Part shown: positions 18,780-25,799 of the stretch, one piece after another
Layout: every line of letters starts with the position of its first letter
How positions within the stretch are numbered: the first letter of the stretch is position 1
Assembly: GCF_050699915.1 (NCBI RefSeq)
Contig: NZ_JBOHGA010000033.1
Location: forward strand, 1 to 41,353
Length of the DNA stretch: 41,353 nucleotides
Reading direction: 5' to 3'
Source: Actinophytocola sp050699915
GTDB lineage: Bacteria; Actinomycetota; Actinomycetes; Mycobacteriales; Pseudonocardiaceae
Notes under the pieces: generated by a model
What the model was told of the DNA's origin: nothing
Database searches by the model: none
The model's input: only the letters and a program-made list of their open reading frames with translations
Program-made: the position numbers and the translations under genes

Positions 18780-19136
18780 CGAGCGCCGTCCCCGCCCCCG
18801 CCGGCGATCTGTCAGGTGTGACCATGCGGCCAGGACAGTGGCGACGCTGATCGCGCCGATCCCGGGCAGGTCGAGCAGCCCGGCCACCAGGCGCGTACGA
18901 CGGCCCGGATCGCCTGTTCGTGGTCGGCGGCTTCGGTTCCAGGTTGCGGACTCGGCGGGCCAGCGCCCGCAGCACGGACAGCGCGGTGACGGTGTGCACG
19001 TCTGCGCTGGCCGCGTTGCCGCGTCCGGGACAGGGCGCCGCGTTCGGCGTCGATCGCATCGGACTTCACCTCCGCGCGGCGGGCGGGGGCGAACCGGGCG
19101 ATCGAGCTCGACGACCAGCCCGCTTGACCATCCTCA
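18780..19136 (-). pseudogene. Decayed IS110-family transposase fragment
   Basis: Pieces of one transposase appear in different frames in the right order. Reading along the minus strand: LVVELDRP, then ARRAEVKSDAIDAE in another frame, then TALSVLRALARRVRNLE, then ADHEQAIRAVVRAW, and finally LLDLPGIGAISVATVLAAWSH in a third frame. KSDAxDA and the LPGxGxxxAATVLAAWSH helix-hairpin-helix are hallmarks of IS110-type DEDD transposases. At least three frame changes and missing segments rule out a working protein. The C-terminal serine domain is not recognisable, and the fragment's end toward 18535 is unclear. It lies directly below the stop of the intein-bearing radical SAM gene. The rest of 18535-18780 shows no gene. 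Confidence 0.7.
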
Positions 19137-19139
19137 TCG

Positions 19140-21071
19140 TCAGAGGAGTTCCAGTTGCTCCTGTTGTACCGGAGTCGCTTGTTCCGGGATCGAGGCCAGG
19201 CTGCCTTCCGGCCAGCTCGGCTCCGTGCGGGGTTCGCGGGCCTCGCGGGCTTCCTTGGGCGCGAGGCCGTGCCGGCGTAACAGTGGGCCCACGCGGCGGC
19301 CCAGCCAGCGGCGGTAGCGGATGTCCGCGTTGGCGCCGCGTGCGTAGATCTGCCGGTAGCTCGGCACCAGCTCCGGGTGCTCGCGCGCCAACCACTCCGC
19401 GAACCACTCGCGCGCACCCGGCCGCAGGTGCAGCGGCAGCACGGTGACGCCGCTGGCTCCCGTCTCGGCGATCTCCGCGAGCAGCGTGTCCAGCTGCTCG
19501 ATCGAGTCGGTCAGGCCGGGTAACACCGGGGCGACGAAGACGCCGCACGGCAGGCCCGCGTCGGTGATCTTGCGGACCAGCTCCAGCCGCGCCTGCGGGC
19601 TCGCGGTGCCCGGTTCGAGGCTGCGTTGAAGCTCGCGGTCGGCCAGGGCGATCGACACGCCGAGCCCGACCGGCACGTCGCGGCTCACCTCCGCCAGCAG
19701 CGGCAGGTCTCGGGACAGCACGGTGCCCTTCGTGAGGATGTTGAACGGCGTACCGCTGTCGGCCAGCGCCCGGATGATCCCCGGCATCAACGCGTACCGG
19801 CCCTCCGCTCGCTGGTACGGGTCGGTGTTCGTGCCCATCGCCACGTGCTCGTGCGTCCAGCGCGGCGAACGCAGCTGAGCGGTGAGCACCTCGACCGCGT
19901 TGACCTTGACGATCACCTGGGTGTCGAAGTCCTCCCCGGCGTCCAGGTCGAGGTAGGTGTGCGAGTTGCGCGCGAAGCAGTTGTGGCTGACCACGCCGTT
20001 CGCGATGAAGTCGCCGGTGCCCGTGGTGATGTCGAACAGCGGCAGCTCCAGTCCGAGCGGCTCGACCATCTCGACGCCGAGCCGGGCGGCGGCCCGGATC
20101 GCGATGCCGGTGAGCTCGCCGGCGCCGGTGCGGGCCGGGTCGACGGTGTGCAGGAAGCGCAGGTACTCGGGTAAGCCGCCGGACAGGCGAACCCGCTGCA
20201 CGCCGCTGCGCAGGCCGAGATCGTCGAGCACGAAGCGGAAGTCCAGGCGCAGCAAGGCATCGCTGACCATGCCGACGTTCGCCCGGCTGGTACGCGCGAC
20301 CCGGAGGTGGCCGCGGCCGAACTCACCGTCCACATCGAACACCGCGGCGAGGAACCCCTTGTGCCACTCCTCGCTCGGCACCAGGGGTCGCTCGATCGGC
20401 AGGCTGATCGACTCGTCGCCGGTGAGGTACTCCCGGGCACGCTCGAGCACCCGGCGATCGGTCGCCTCGCCACCCGCGCCCGCGATGCCGGCCAGATACC
20501 CGCAGCGGTAGTCGACCCGGCCCTTCGGCGCCGGGGCGAACCCGCCGGTGCCGACCAGCTTGTCGCCGACGTTGAGGATCGTCCGGTGGCGCTCCTCCTC
20601 TCTCTCGGCCACGTGTCGCCAGCCGCGGTCGGTGAGGAACCGGTGGTCGCCGCTCGCGATCAGCTGGGTGCCGTCGCGCAGCGTGAGCCGGTAGGCCGGT
20701 TTGACCGTGGACCAGTGCGCGAGGACCCGGGTCGGCACGTACCGGCGGCGGTTGCCCGTCCGTTCTGTGCCGTAGATCAGATCGCCGACCTCTAGCTCGG
20801 CGAGCGGCCGGGTGCGGCCGTCGGCCATGAGGATCGGCGTTTCGCCCGCGAGGCAGTACCGGCAGGCGTGGCTGCAGCCGCGGTACGGGTTGATCGTCCA
20901 GCGGAACGGCATGGGCGACTGGCCGGGCACCTTGTTGAGCACCGACTTGGCATGTACCTCGTGGAACACCATGCCGGCGAACTCGGGGGTCCGAACGCTG
21001 CGCACCAGGCCGGGCAGGCCGGGTAGAGTTGGCTGTTGTTGCTGGTCGACACGCTGACTGTCCCATCGCAC
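19140..21071 (-). CDS. Rv2578c-family radical SAM protein, interrupted by an intein
   Basis: The precursor is 643 residues; removing the 292-residue intein leaves a mature protein of about 351, close to mycobacterial Rv2578c (about 340 by recollection). The iron-sulfur motif is CX3CX2C in GCSHACRYC (Cys66, Cys70). The third cysteine at position 73 is the first residue of the intein, and after splicing the residue following the intein (Cys365, in CFARNSH) takes its place. Downstream host blocks include MGTNTDPYQRAEGRYALMPGII, ILTKGTVLSRDLPLL and the SPL-like VAPVLPGLTDS. GTG at 21071 starts the family sequence VRWDSQ, and the upstream ATG at 21107 is rejected. The substrate is unknown; relatives are annotated as SPL-type, DNA-repair-like proteins. 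It is preceded by a LexA box. Confidence 0.92.
   Translation of the reverse strand: MRWDSQRVDQQQQPTLPGLPGLVRSVRTPEFAGMVFHEVHAKSVLNKVPGQSPMPFRWTINPYRGCSHACRYCLAGETPILMADGRTRPLAELEVGDLIYGTERTGNRRRYVPTRVLAHWSTVKPAYRLTLRDGTQLIASGDHRFLTDRGWRHVAEREEERHRTILNVGDKLVGTGGFAPAPKGRVDYRCGYLAGIAGAGGEATDRRVLERAREYLTGDESISLPIERPLVPSEEWHKGFLAAVFDVDGEFGRGHLRVARTSRANVGMVSDALLRLDFRFVLDDLGLRSGVQRVRLSGGLPEYLRFLHTVDPARTGAGELTGIAIRAAARLGVEMVEPLGLELPLFDITTGTGDFIANGVVSHNCFARNSHTYLDLDAGEDFDTQVIVKVNAVEVLTAQLRSPRWTHEHVAMGTNTDPYQRAEGRYALMPGIIRALADSGTPFNILTKGTVLSRDLPLLAEVSRDVPVGLGVSIALADRELQRSLEPGTASPQARLELVRKITDAGLPCGVFVAPVLPGLTDSIEQLDTLLAEIAETGASGVTVLPLHLRPGAREWFAEWLAREHPELVPSYRQIYARGANADIRYRRWLGRRVGPLLRRHGLAPKEAREAREPRTEPSWPEGSLASIPEQATPVQQEQLELL
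19980..20855 (-). mobile_element. Intein with LAGLIDADG (DOD) homing endonuclease domain
   Basis: The intein is residues 73-364 of the radical SAM precursor. It begins CLAGETPILMADG (block A). Block B is ASGDHRFLT, with a Ser where the usual TxxH has Thr. It ends FDITTGTGDFIANG and VVSHN (blocks F and G), with His363-Asn364 before Cys+1, so standard class 1 splicing is expected. The endonuclease part contains two LAGLIDADG-like helices: YLAGIAGAGG (193-201), in which the usual acidic residue at the end is Gly200, and FLAAVFDVDG (241-249), which keeps Asp248. Without the first acid one cleavage site is probably lost. Inteins at this site are known in annotated actinobacterial Rv2578c-type proteins. 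Confidence 0.9.
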
Positions 21072-21078
21072 GATCGCA

Positions 21079-21107
21079 AGTCGAACATATGTTCGAGGAC
21101 GTGTCAA
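21079..21107 (-). promoter_or_regulatory. Promoter of the radical SAM gene
   Basis: On the minus strand a consensus -35 TTGACA (21107-21102) is followed after exactly 17 bp by TCGACT (21084-21079), with the GTG start 7 nt further on. No Shine-Dalgarno sequence precedes the GTG, so the transcript is probably leaderless. Confidence 0.7.
21081..21096. promoter_or_regulatory. Perfect LexA/SOS box
   Basis: TCGAACATATGTTCGA is a fully symmetric 16-mer and matches the actinobacterial LexA operator consensus TCGAAC-N4-GTTCGA exactly. It covers part of the spacer and overlaps the -10 hexamer of the radical SAM promoter, so LexA binding should block RNA polymerase. The divergent MmcQ/YjbR gene starts 75 bp away and might also be affected. 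Confidence 0.93.
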
Positions 21108-21157
21108 TCGAGATCACTCGACCGAGCGACGGCTCGAAAATTGTCAGACCCCCCGCC

Positions 21158-21163
21158 TAGCTT
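21158..21163 (+). promoter_or_regulatory. -10 hexamer TAGCTT of the MmcQ/YjbR gene
   Basis: TAGCTT lies 7 nt before the ATG at 21171, with no Shine-Dalgarno sequence between; a leaderless start is likely. Confidence 0.5.
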
Positions 21164-21170
21164 CGTCGCC

Positions 21171-21533
21171 ATGACCCGCATCCCGCCCCGCCAACGGGTG
21201 GCCGACATCGTCGCCGAGCTGCCAGACGCGACCTGCGTCGGCGACATCCACCTGACCTTCGCCGTGCGCAAGAAGACGTTCGGCTACTTTCTCGACGACC
21301 ATCACGGCGACGGCATCCTCGGGCTCGCGCTCAAGGCCGCCGCCGGCGAGCAGGACGCCCTGATCCGCTCCGATCCGGAGCGCTTCTACGTGCCCGCATA
21401 CCTCGGCGCGCGGGGCTGGGTCGGCGTGCGACTGGACGTCGGCGAGGTCGACTGGGCGGAGATACGCGAGCTGATCACCGACGCCTACCGACTACAGGCG
21501 CCCCGCCGCCTCGTCGCGCTACTGGACGGCTAG
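21171..21533 (+). CDS. MmcQ/YjbR family protein
   Basis: A 120-residue protein of the MmcQ/YjbR fold, a DNA-binding-like double-wing domain found widely in bacteria. Visible parts include the N-terminal helix around RVADIVAELPDAT, the HLTFAVRKKTFGYFLDDHHGDGILGLALKA core and the C-terminal VDWAEIRELITDAYRLQAPRRLVALLDG helix. Members are often encoded near regulators; no reaction is known. It is divergent from the LexA-controlled radical SAM gene with 99 bp between them, and its last 15 bp overlap the end of the D-amino-acid oxidase gene on the other strand. The ATG at 21171 opens the conserved part. Confidence 0.85.
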   Translation: MTRIPPRQRVADIVAELPDATCVGDIHLTFAVRKKTFGYFLDDHHGDGILGLALKAAAGEQDALIRSDPERFYVPAYLGARGWVGVRLDVGEVDWAEIRELITDAYRLQAPRRLVALLDG

Positions 21534-22475
21534 CGCCGTCGCCTCGCGAGCGCAGCCCCACGACAGGCTGACGCCGTTGCCGGCGTGGCCGTAGTTGTGC
21601 ACCAGCCGGGCGTTGCCGAGCCGCTCCGCCTCGACACGCACGGCCGGCCGCTCGGGACGCAGCCCGGTGACGACCTCTACGACCTCGGCGTCGAGCAGCC
21701 GTGGTTCGACCGCGCGGACGCGGGTCAGGATCCGCTCGGTCACCTCCGGGTCGGGTGTGCGGTCGGTGCGGCCCGGAAGGCGGATCCCGCCGCACACCAC
21801 CCGCGTGGGGTGCGGGGCGTAGCTGGTCCACTCGGCCGTCGTGGCGAGCTCCATGAACAGCATGTCCAGTCCGGGGTTGGTCAGGACGACGTGTTGGCCG
21901 AACACCGGCTCCAGCTCGGTGTCGCCGAGGAGCTCGCGCGAGCCGAGGCCGGTGCAGTTGACCGCCACGGGCGCGGCGTCCGCGGCCTCGGCGAGCGACC
22001 GGACCTCCCGCTCCTGGATTTCGACGCCCGCGCCGGCCAGCCGGCCGACGAGGTGGTCGAGATATCGGGGCATGTCCATCAGCGGCATCGTCGCGCGGAA
22101 CCCGCCGCCGAACCCGGCCGGCACCTCGTCCGGGGCGGCCGGTCGCAGATCGGGAATGGACCGGGCCTGTGGCGGGAGCTCGCCGGTGGCGGGCAGGTCG
22201 CCGACGGTCAGCGCCGGCGCCATCCGCACGCCGGTGGCCGGATCCCGGGCGAGCGCGACGAAGTCCTCGAGCGAACGATTCGTCCAGCTCATGGTCTTGG
22301 CCATGGGCTGCTGGAAGGAAGGACCCCACATTGCACCCGCGACGACCGAAGTGGTCGAGTGCGGCGGCTCCGCCGACCACACCTGGACGTCCCAGCCCGC
22401 CTCGACGAGGCAGACCGCGGTCGTCAAGCCGATCACCCCGGCGCCGACCACAACGGCCTGCTCCGTTCGAGTCAC
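21519..22475 (-). CDS. FAD-dependent D-amino-acid oxidase family protein
   Basis: A 318-residue flavoprotein of the DAAO branch, which oxidises D-amino acids with oxygen to the 2-oxo acid, ammonia and hydrogen peroxide. The dinucleotide fold is at the N-terminus (VVVGAGVIGLTTAVCLVEAG), followed by VVAGAMWGPSF, and the C-terminal DAAO signature reads LVHNYGHAGNGVSLSWGCA. TGLGSRELLGD fits the FAD-binding part. The start is the GTG at 22475, 6 nt after TATCGT; the long extension to 23021 in the same frame is a shadow of the SRPBCC gene. It is the last gene of the minus-strand group and converges on the MmcQ gene. Confidence 0.88.
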   Translation of the reverse strand: MTRTEQAVVVGAGVIGLTTAVCLVEAGWDVQVWSAEPPHSTTSVVAGAMWGPSFQQPMAKTMSWTNRSLEDFVALARDPATGVRMAPALTVGDLPATGELPPQARSIPDLRPAAPDEVPAGFGGGFRATMPLMDMPRYLDHLVGRLAGAGVEIQEREVRSLAEAADAAPVAVNCTGLGSRELLGDTELEPVFGQHVVLTNPGLDMLFMELATTAEWTSYAPHPTRVVCGGIRLPGRTDRTPDPEVTERILTRVRAVEPRLLDAEVVEVVTGLRPERPAVRVEAERLGNARLVHNYGHAGNGVSLSWGCAREATALAVQ

Positions 22476-22481
22476 CGCGCC

Positions 22482-22487
22482 ACGATA
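22482..22487 (-). promoter_or_regulatory. -10 hexamer TATCGT of the D-amino-acid oxidase gene
   Basis: TATCGT ends 6 nt before the GTG at 22475, in the short gap after the SRPBCC gene. This suggests an own, leaderless promoter. Confidence 0.5.
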
Positions 22488-22516
22488 ACGCCGTCGCACA
22501 CCGGAACCGCGGACGC

Positions 22517-23143
22517 TCAGGCGGTGTAGGCGGCCGTCGTCCGGTCCGCGGCGGCGCGGGCCGCCTGCTCGTCCTCGCCGGCGGCGACGCTCGCCTCGTA
22601 CCAGCGTTCGCTGCTCAGCCTGGAGAACTCGTGGCCCTCGGCCGAGGACTGCCACGCGTTCGCGGCCCCGGGTTCGACCAGCGGCGTGCCCGACAGGTGT
22701 CCGGCCAGACCCAGCAGGCCCATGTCCCAGCCGACGCCCACCGCGCCCGGGCCGTACTCCGCCCAGACGCCGTCCTCGACGTGGGCGATGTGCTCCAGCT
22801 CGAACCTCGCCCGACCATCCGACTCGGGGACGACCCGCACGTCGATCCAGCTCACGCCGCCGCCGTACTCCCACGTGGCGAAGAAGCTCTTCGGCGGGTC
22901 GCACCGCTCGACGGTCCCGCTCGCGTTCGCCTCGAGCTGGTAGCGCCCGCCGAGGCGGAGCTCTCCGGTGACGGGCAGGAACCAACGGGCGATCCGCGTC
23001 GGGTTCGTGCACGCGTCCCACAGGTCGTCGGGCTCGGTGTCGTAGGTCTGGCTGATCGTGATGACCCGCGCCTCGCCCGCCTCCAGGACTCGCGTGCCGA
23101 CCCGCCGGCGCACCGCGTTGATCTGCTCGGCCACCTCGATCAT
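22517..23143 (-). CDS. SRPBCC domain protein (AHSA1-like)
   Basis: A 208-residue START/SRPBCC fold protein. The domain runs from ITISQTYDTEPDDLWDACTNPTRIARWFLPVTGELRLGGRY, the classic AHSA1 opening, through VERCDPPKSFFATWEYGGG to FELEHIAHV and a C-terminal helix. Such proteins bind hydrophobic ligands and many sit next to an ArsR-type repressor gene; here there is none nearby. The ATG at 23143 has GGGGAG 5 nt upstream. The promoter in front is unusually clear and contains a 12-bp palindrome that may be an operator. Product and ligand are unknown. Confidence 0.85.
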   Translation of the reverse strand: MIEVAEQINAVRRRVGTRVLEAGEARVITISQTYDTEPDDLWDACTNPTRIARWFLPVTGELRLGGRYQLEANASGTVERCDPPKSFFATWEYGGGVSWIDVRVVPESDGRARFELEHIAHVEDGVWAEYGPGAVGVGWDMGLLGLAGHLSGTPLVEPGAANAWQSSAEGHEFSRLSSERWYEASVAAGEDEQAARAAADRTTAAYTA

Positions 23144-23168
23144 GCGCACTCCCCTCGTGGACACCGGC

Positions 23169-23197
23169 AAGCTACGGCCATCACTTATATAAGTCAA
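23169..23197 (-). promoter_or_regulatory. SRPBCC gene promoter
   Basis: TTGACT (-35, 23197-23192) and TAGCTT (-10, 23174-23169) are spaced by 17 bp, an almost consensus housekeeping promoter. It gives a leader of about 20 nt with GGGGAG before the ATG at 23143. Confidence 0.75.
23183..23194. promoter_or_regulatory. Palindromic operator candidate ACTTATATAAGT
   Basis: A perfect 12-bp palindrome, very AT-rich for this genome, overlaps the 3' half of the -35 hexamer and the spacer of the SRPBCC promoter. A dimeric repressor, such as an ArsR or MarR type encoded elsewhere, could bind here. Confidence 0.6.
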
Positions 23198-23201
23198 CTC
23201 T

Positions 23202-23777
23202 TCAAGGAGTCGCGGCGGGCGGCAGGTCCGCAGGCGAGGCCACCGGCCAGCCGAGCGGGTCGCAGCCCAGCGCGGCCAGCTGGTCCACCTGCTCCCGACA
23301 CCACGGTGACACCGCCAGCTCGCCGCCGGTCACCAGGCTCACGAACAGCGGCCACGACACCCAACCAAGCTCGTCCACCTCCGCCGGCGCCGGCCGCGGC
23401 TCGGCATCGACCACCGCACGGAACACCGGGCACAGCTCGTTCTCCACCACACCGTTCGGCATGACCGCGCGGTACCGGAAGCGCGGCAGCAGCAACTCGA
23501 CCGACGGCACCGCGAGCCCCAGCTCGTCGTTCAGCCGGCGAGACACGGCGAGCGCGAACGACTCGCCGGGCGCGGGGTGACCGCAGCAGGAGTTGGTTAC
23601 CACGCCGGGCCACGTCTTCTTGGCGCGCGCCCGACGCGTGACGAGCAGCGAGCCCGCGGTGTCGAAGACGTAGCAGGAGAACGCGAGGTGCAGCGGGGTG
23701 TCGCGGTGATGCACCGTCGCCTTGTCCGCGGTACCGACCCCATGGCCGGTCTCGTCGAGCAGGACCACCTGTTCCAT
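23202..23777 (-). CDS. idi: Isopentenyl-diphosphate delta-isomerase, type I
   Basis: Idi interconverts isopentenyl and dimethylallyl diphosphate, supplying isoprenoid starters for quinones, undecaprenyl carriers and carotenoids. The 191-residue Nudix-fold protein has the catalytic cysteine in TNSCCGHP (Cys65), the Nudix-related RRLNDELGL helix, and ENELCPVF with the catalytic/metal glutamate (Glu114). WCREQVDQL near the C-terminus is also typical. The ATG at 23777 has GAGGAG 5 nt upstream, so upstream in-frame codons to 23861 are left out. It is divergent from the YibE/F gene with 91 bp between them and lies after the SRPBCC promoter on the same strand. Confidence 0.93.
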   Translation of the reverse strand: MEQVVLLDETGHGVGTADKATVHHRDTPLHLAFSCYVFDTAGSLLVTRRARAKKTWPGVVTNSCCGHPAPGESFALAVSRRLNDELGLAVPSVELLLPRFRYRAVMPNGVVENELCPVFRAVVDAEPRPAPAEVDELGWVSWPLFVSLVTGGELAVSPWCREQVDQLAALGCDPLGWPVASPADLPPAATP

Positions 23778-23856
23778 CACGTCTCCTCGCACCAGTCGGA
23801 CGACAAGCATGCCCGCCGAGGCCGGACGGCGGCTCAGGGGTCCGGGAAGTACCTGC

Positions 23857-23862
23857 GACACT
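23857..23862 (+). promoter_or_regulatory. Possible -10 hexamer GACACT of the YibE/F gene
   Basis: GACACT lies 6 nt before the GTG at 23869. It is a weak match to TANNNT, but position and the lack of a Shine-Dalgarno sequence fit a leaderless start. Confidence 0.35.
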
Positions 23863-23868
23863 GCCCGG

Positions 23869-25185
23869 GTGCACGACGGCGAGACCGAACCGATCCCACG
23901 GGTGACCGACCGGCACCGGCATCCAACGGACCGGGACGAACCGGACGAGCCACCCGCGAAGGTCGGTCACGGCCACGGACACACGCCGTCCCCGCCCGCG
24001 TCTCGCCGGGTGCGCGTCGTGCTGGCCGCGCTGCTGGTGCCCTTCGCGCTCGCCGCCGTCGTCGGCACGGTCCTGCTGTTCCCGTTCGGCGGCGACGCCG
24101 ACGCCAAGGAGCCGGCCGGCACGCCGGTGGACGGCGTGGTCACCGCGGTGCGGACCGGGCCGTGCAGCGGCGATGTCCAGGTCGGTGACCAGCCAGGCGG
24201 TGCCGACTGCCTGGTGGTCACGGTTCGCATGACCGACGGGGCGGCGCCGAACCAGGAGATCCGCACGGTCGTGCCGCTCGAGCCGAGCACGCCGCGGTTC
24301 GCGGTCGACGACGAGGTGGTGTTGGCCTACGGCGGCGGAAATCCGACCGACGGCGGGTCCTACCAGCTCGTCGACTTCCAGCGGGACATCCCGCTGGCAC
24401 TGCTCGCCGGGCTGTTCGCGATCGTCGTGCTCGTCCTCGGTCGCTGGCAGGGACTCAAGGCGCTCGTCGCGCTCGGACTGAGCTTCGCCGTGCTGGCGCT
24501 GTTCGTGCTGCCGGCCATCGTCGCGGGCGAGAACCCGCTGCTGGTCGCGGTCTTCGGCGCCGGGTTGATCATGTTCGCCGTCCTGTATCTCACCCACGGC
24601 CTGACCGCGCGCACGTCGACCGCGGTGCTCGGCACGATGGTCAGCCTCGCGCTGATCGGCGTGCTCGGTGCGCTGTGGGCGGCGTTCGCTAAGCTCACCG
24701 GCCTCGACGATGACACCGCGACGCTGGTCGGGCTGCTCAACAACCCGATCGACACGCGCGGGTTGCTGCTCGCCGGGGTGGTGATCGGCGCCCTCGGCGT
24801 GCTGGACGACGTGACGGTGACCCAGACCAGCGCGGTGTGGGAGCTGCGGGCCGCGAACCCCACGCTGAGCAGGCTCGAGCTGTACACCTCCGCGCTGCGC
24901 ATCGGCCGTGACCACGTGGCCTCGGCGGTGAACACGCTGGTGATGGCGTACGCGGGCGCGGCGTTGCCGCTGCTGCTGTACTCGTCGATCTCCGGCGTGG
25001 GGCTGGGCAACATCCTTGGCTCGCAGGTGATCGCGCAGGAGATCGTGCGCACGCTCGTCGGCAGCATCGGCCTGGTCGCCGCGGTGCCGATCACGACGTT
25101 CCTCGCCGCGACCGTGGCCACCACCGAGCCGGCGCCGGTCGGTCGTGGCGCGCGACTCAGTCGAGGCTCGCCACGAACCGCGTGA
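23869..25185 (+). CDS. YibE/F family membrane protein
   Basis: A 438-residue protein of the YibE/F family. A His- and Asp-rich cytoplasmic N-terminus (GHGHGH at about 39-44) is followed by a first membrane helix, an extracytoplasmic beta domain of about 115 residues, and then about seven transmembrane helices. The family block GVLDDVTVTQTSAVWEL lies between helices, and SALRIGRDHVASAVNTLVMAYAGAALPLLL forms the following conserved part over two helices. Function is unknown; a transport role is a guess. The histidine cluster could bind metal, which is inference. The gene overlaps the convergent PH-like gene by 29 bp at its 3' end. Confidence 0.85.
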   Translation: MHDGETEPIPRVTDRHRHPTDRDEPDEPPAKVGHGHGHTPSPPASRRVRVVLAALLVPFALAAVVGTVLLFPFGGDADAKEPAGTPVDGVVTAVRTGPCSGDVQVGDQPGGADCLVVTVRMTDGAAPNQEIRTVVPLEPSTPRFAVDDEVVLAYGGGNPTDGGSYQLVDFQRDIPLALLAGLFAIVVLVLGRWQGLKALVALGLSFAVLALFVLPAIVAGENPLLVAVFGAGLIMFAVLYLTHGLTARTSTAVLGTMVSLALIGVLGALWAAFAKLTGLDDDTATLVGLLNNPIDTRGLLLAGVVIGALGVLDDVTVTQTSAVWELRAANPTLSRLELYTSALRIGRDHVASAVNTLVMAYAGAALPLLLYSSISGVGLGNILGSQVIAQEIVRTLVGSIGLVAAVPITTFLAATVATTEPAPVGRGARLSRGSPRTA

Positions 25186-25798
25186 TCGCCTCCGGCTTGA
25201 GCCGCTGCGCGAGCCGGCCCGTCGGCGCCAGCGACGCCAGCCGGTAGAGCGGGCGGTCGGCCGCGGCGTCGCCCTTCGCCTCCGCGCGCAGCTGGGCGAC
25301 CAGGAGTTGGGAGAAAACGAGGCCGGAGGTGTTCTCGCTGCTCGCGAGGATGTCGGCGAGCCGGCGCAGCACGAGGATGCCGAGCTCGCGGCCTCCGGTG
25401 CCGGAGTAGATCGCGAGCGACAGGTTGATCGTCTTGCCGCCGCCGGCGACGAGCAGGCCGATGGTGCGGGTGCCGCGGATGTCGGTCACCAGCAGCTCGA
25501 TCCGTTCCGCGGCGCGCAGTTCGACGGACTTGGTGCCGATCGCCTTGGCGCGGATGTGGCGGCCTTCGAGCCAGATCGTGCGCCGGTTGGACACCCAGGA
25601 CAGCAGTGTCAGCAGGAGGACGACGACCGCCGCGGTGATCAGCGCCGCGGTCTGGCCGGCGAGCAGGCCGACCAGTCCGCCGATCGCCGCGCCGAACACG
25701 AGCGCGACGCCCAGCGCGACGCAGCCGCGACGGCGTGAGCCGCTCTGGTCGGCGAGGGTCAGCGGGATGCGTTCTGGGGTGCCGGCGGGCTCGGTCAC
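25157..25798 (-). CDS. Two-helix membrane protein, PH-like or unknown soluble domain
   Basis: A 213-residue protein with a polar N-terminus, two hydrophobic helices (about residues 27-47 and 50-70) and a soluble remainder. That remainder begins RRTIWLEGRHIRAKAIGTKSVELRAAERIELL, a beta-rich start reminiscent of bacterial PH-like domains, and ends with helices rich in Arg and Leu. Architecture resembles the protein at 10832-11410, though no close identity is obvious. The GTG at 25798 begins one nucleotide after the stop of the MBL hydrolase gene, so the two are coupled. In mycobacteria hisS follows the MBL gene, and this gene occupies that place here. Function unknown. Confidence 0.7.
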   Translation of the reverse strand: MTEPAGTPERIPLTLADQSGSRRRGCVALGVALVFGAAIGGLVGLLAGQTAALITAAVVVLLLTLLSWVSNRRTIWLEGRHIRAKAIGTKSVELRAAERIELLVTDIRGTRTIGLLVAGGGKTINLSLAIYSGTGGRELGILVLRRLADILASSENTSGLVFSQLLVAQLRAEAKGDAAADRPLYRLASLAPTGRLAQRLKPEAITRFVASLD

Positions 25799-25799
25799 C

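Noticed and set aside
21519..23021. 500-codon oxidase frame extending into the SRPBCC gene
   Set aside because: The FAD fold begins right after the GTG at 22475, and the extension is antisense-free shadow of the SRPBCC gene in another phase.
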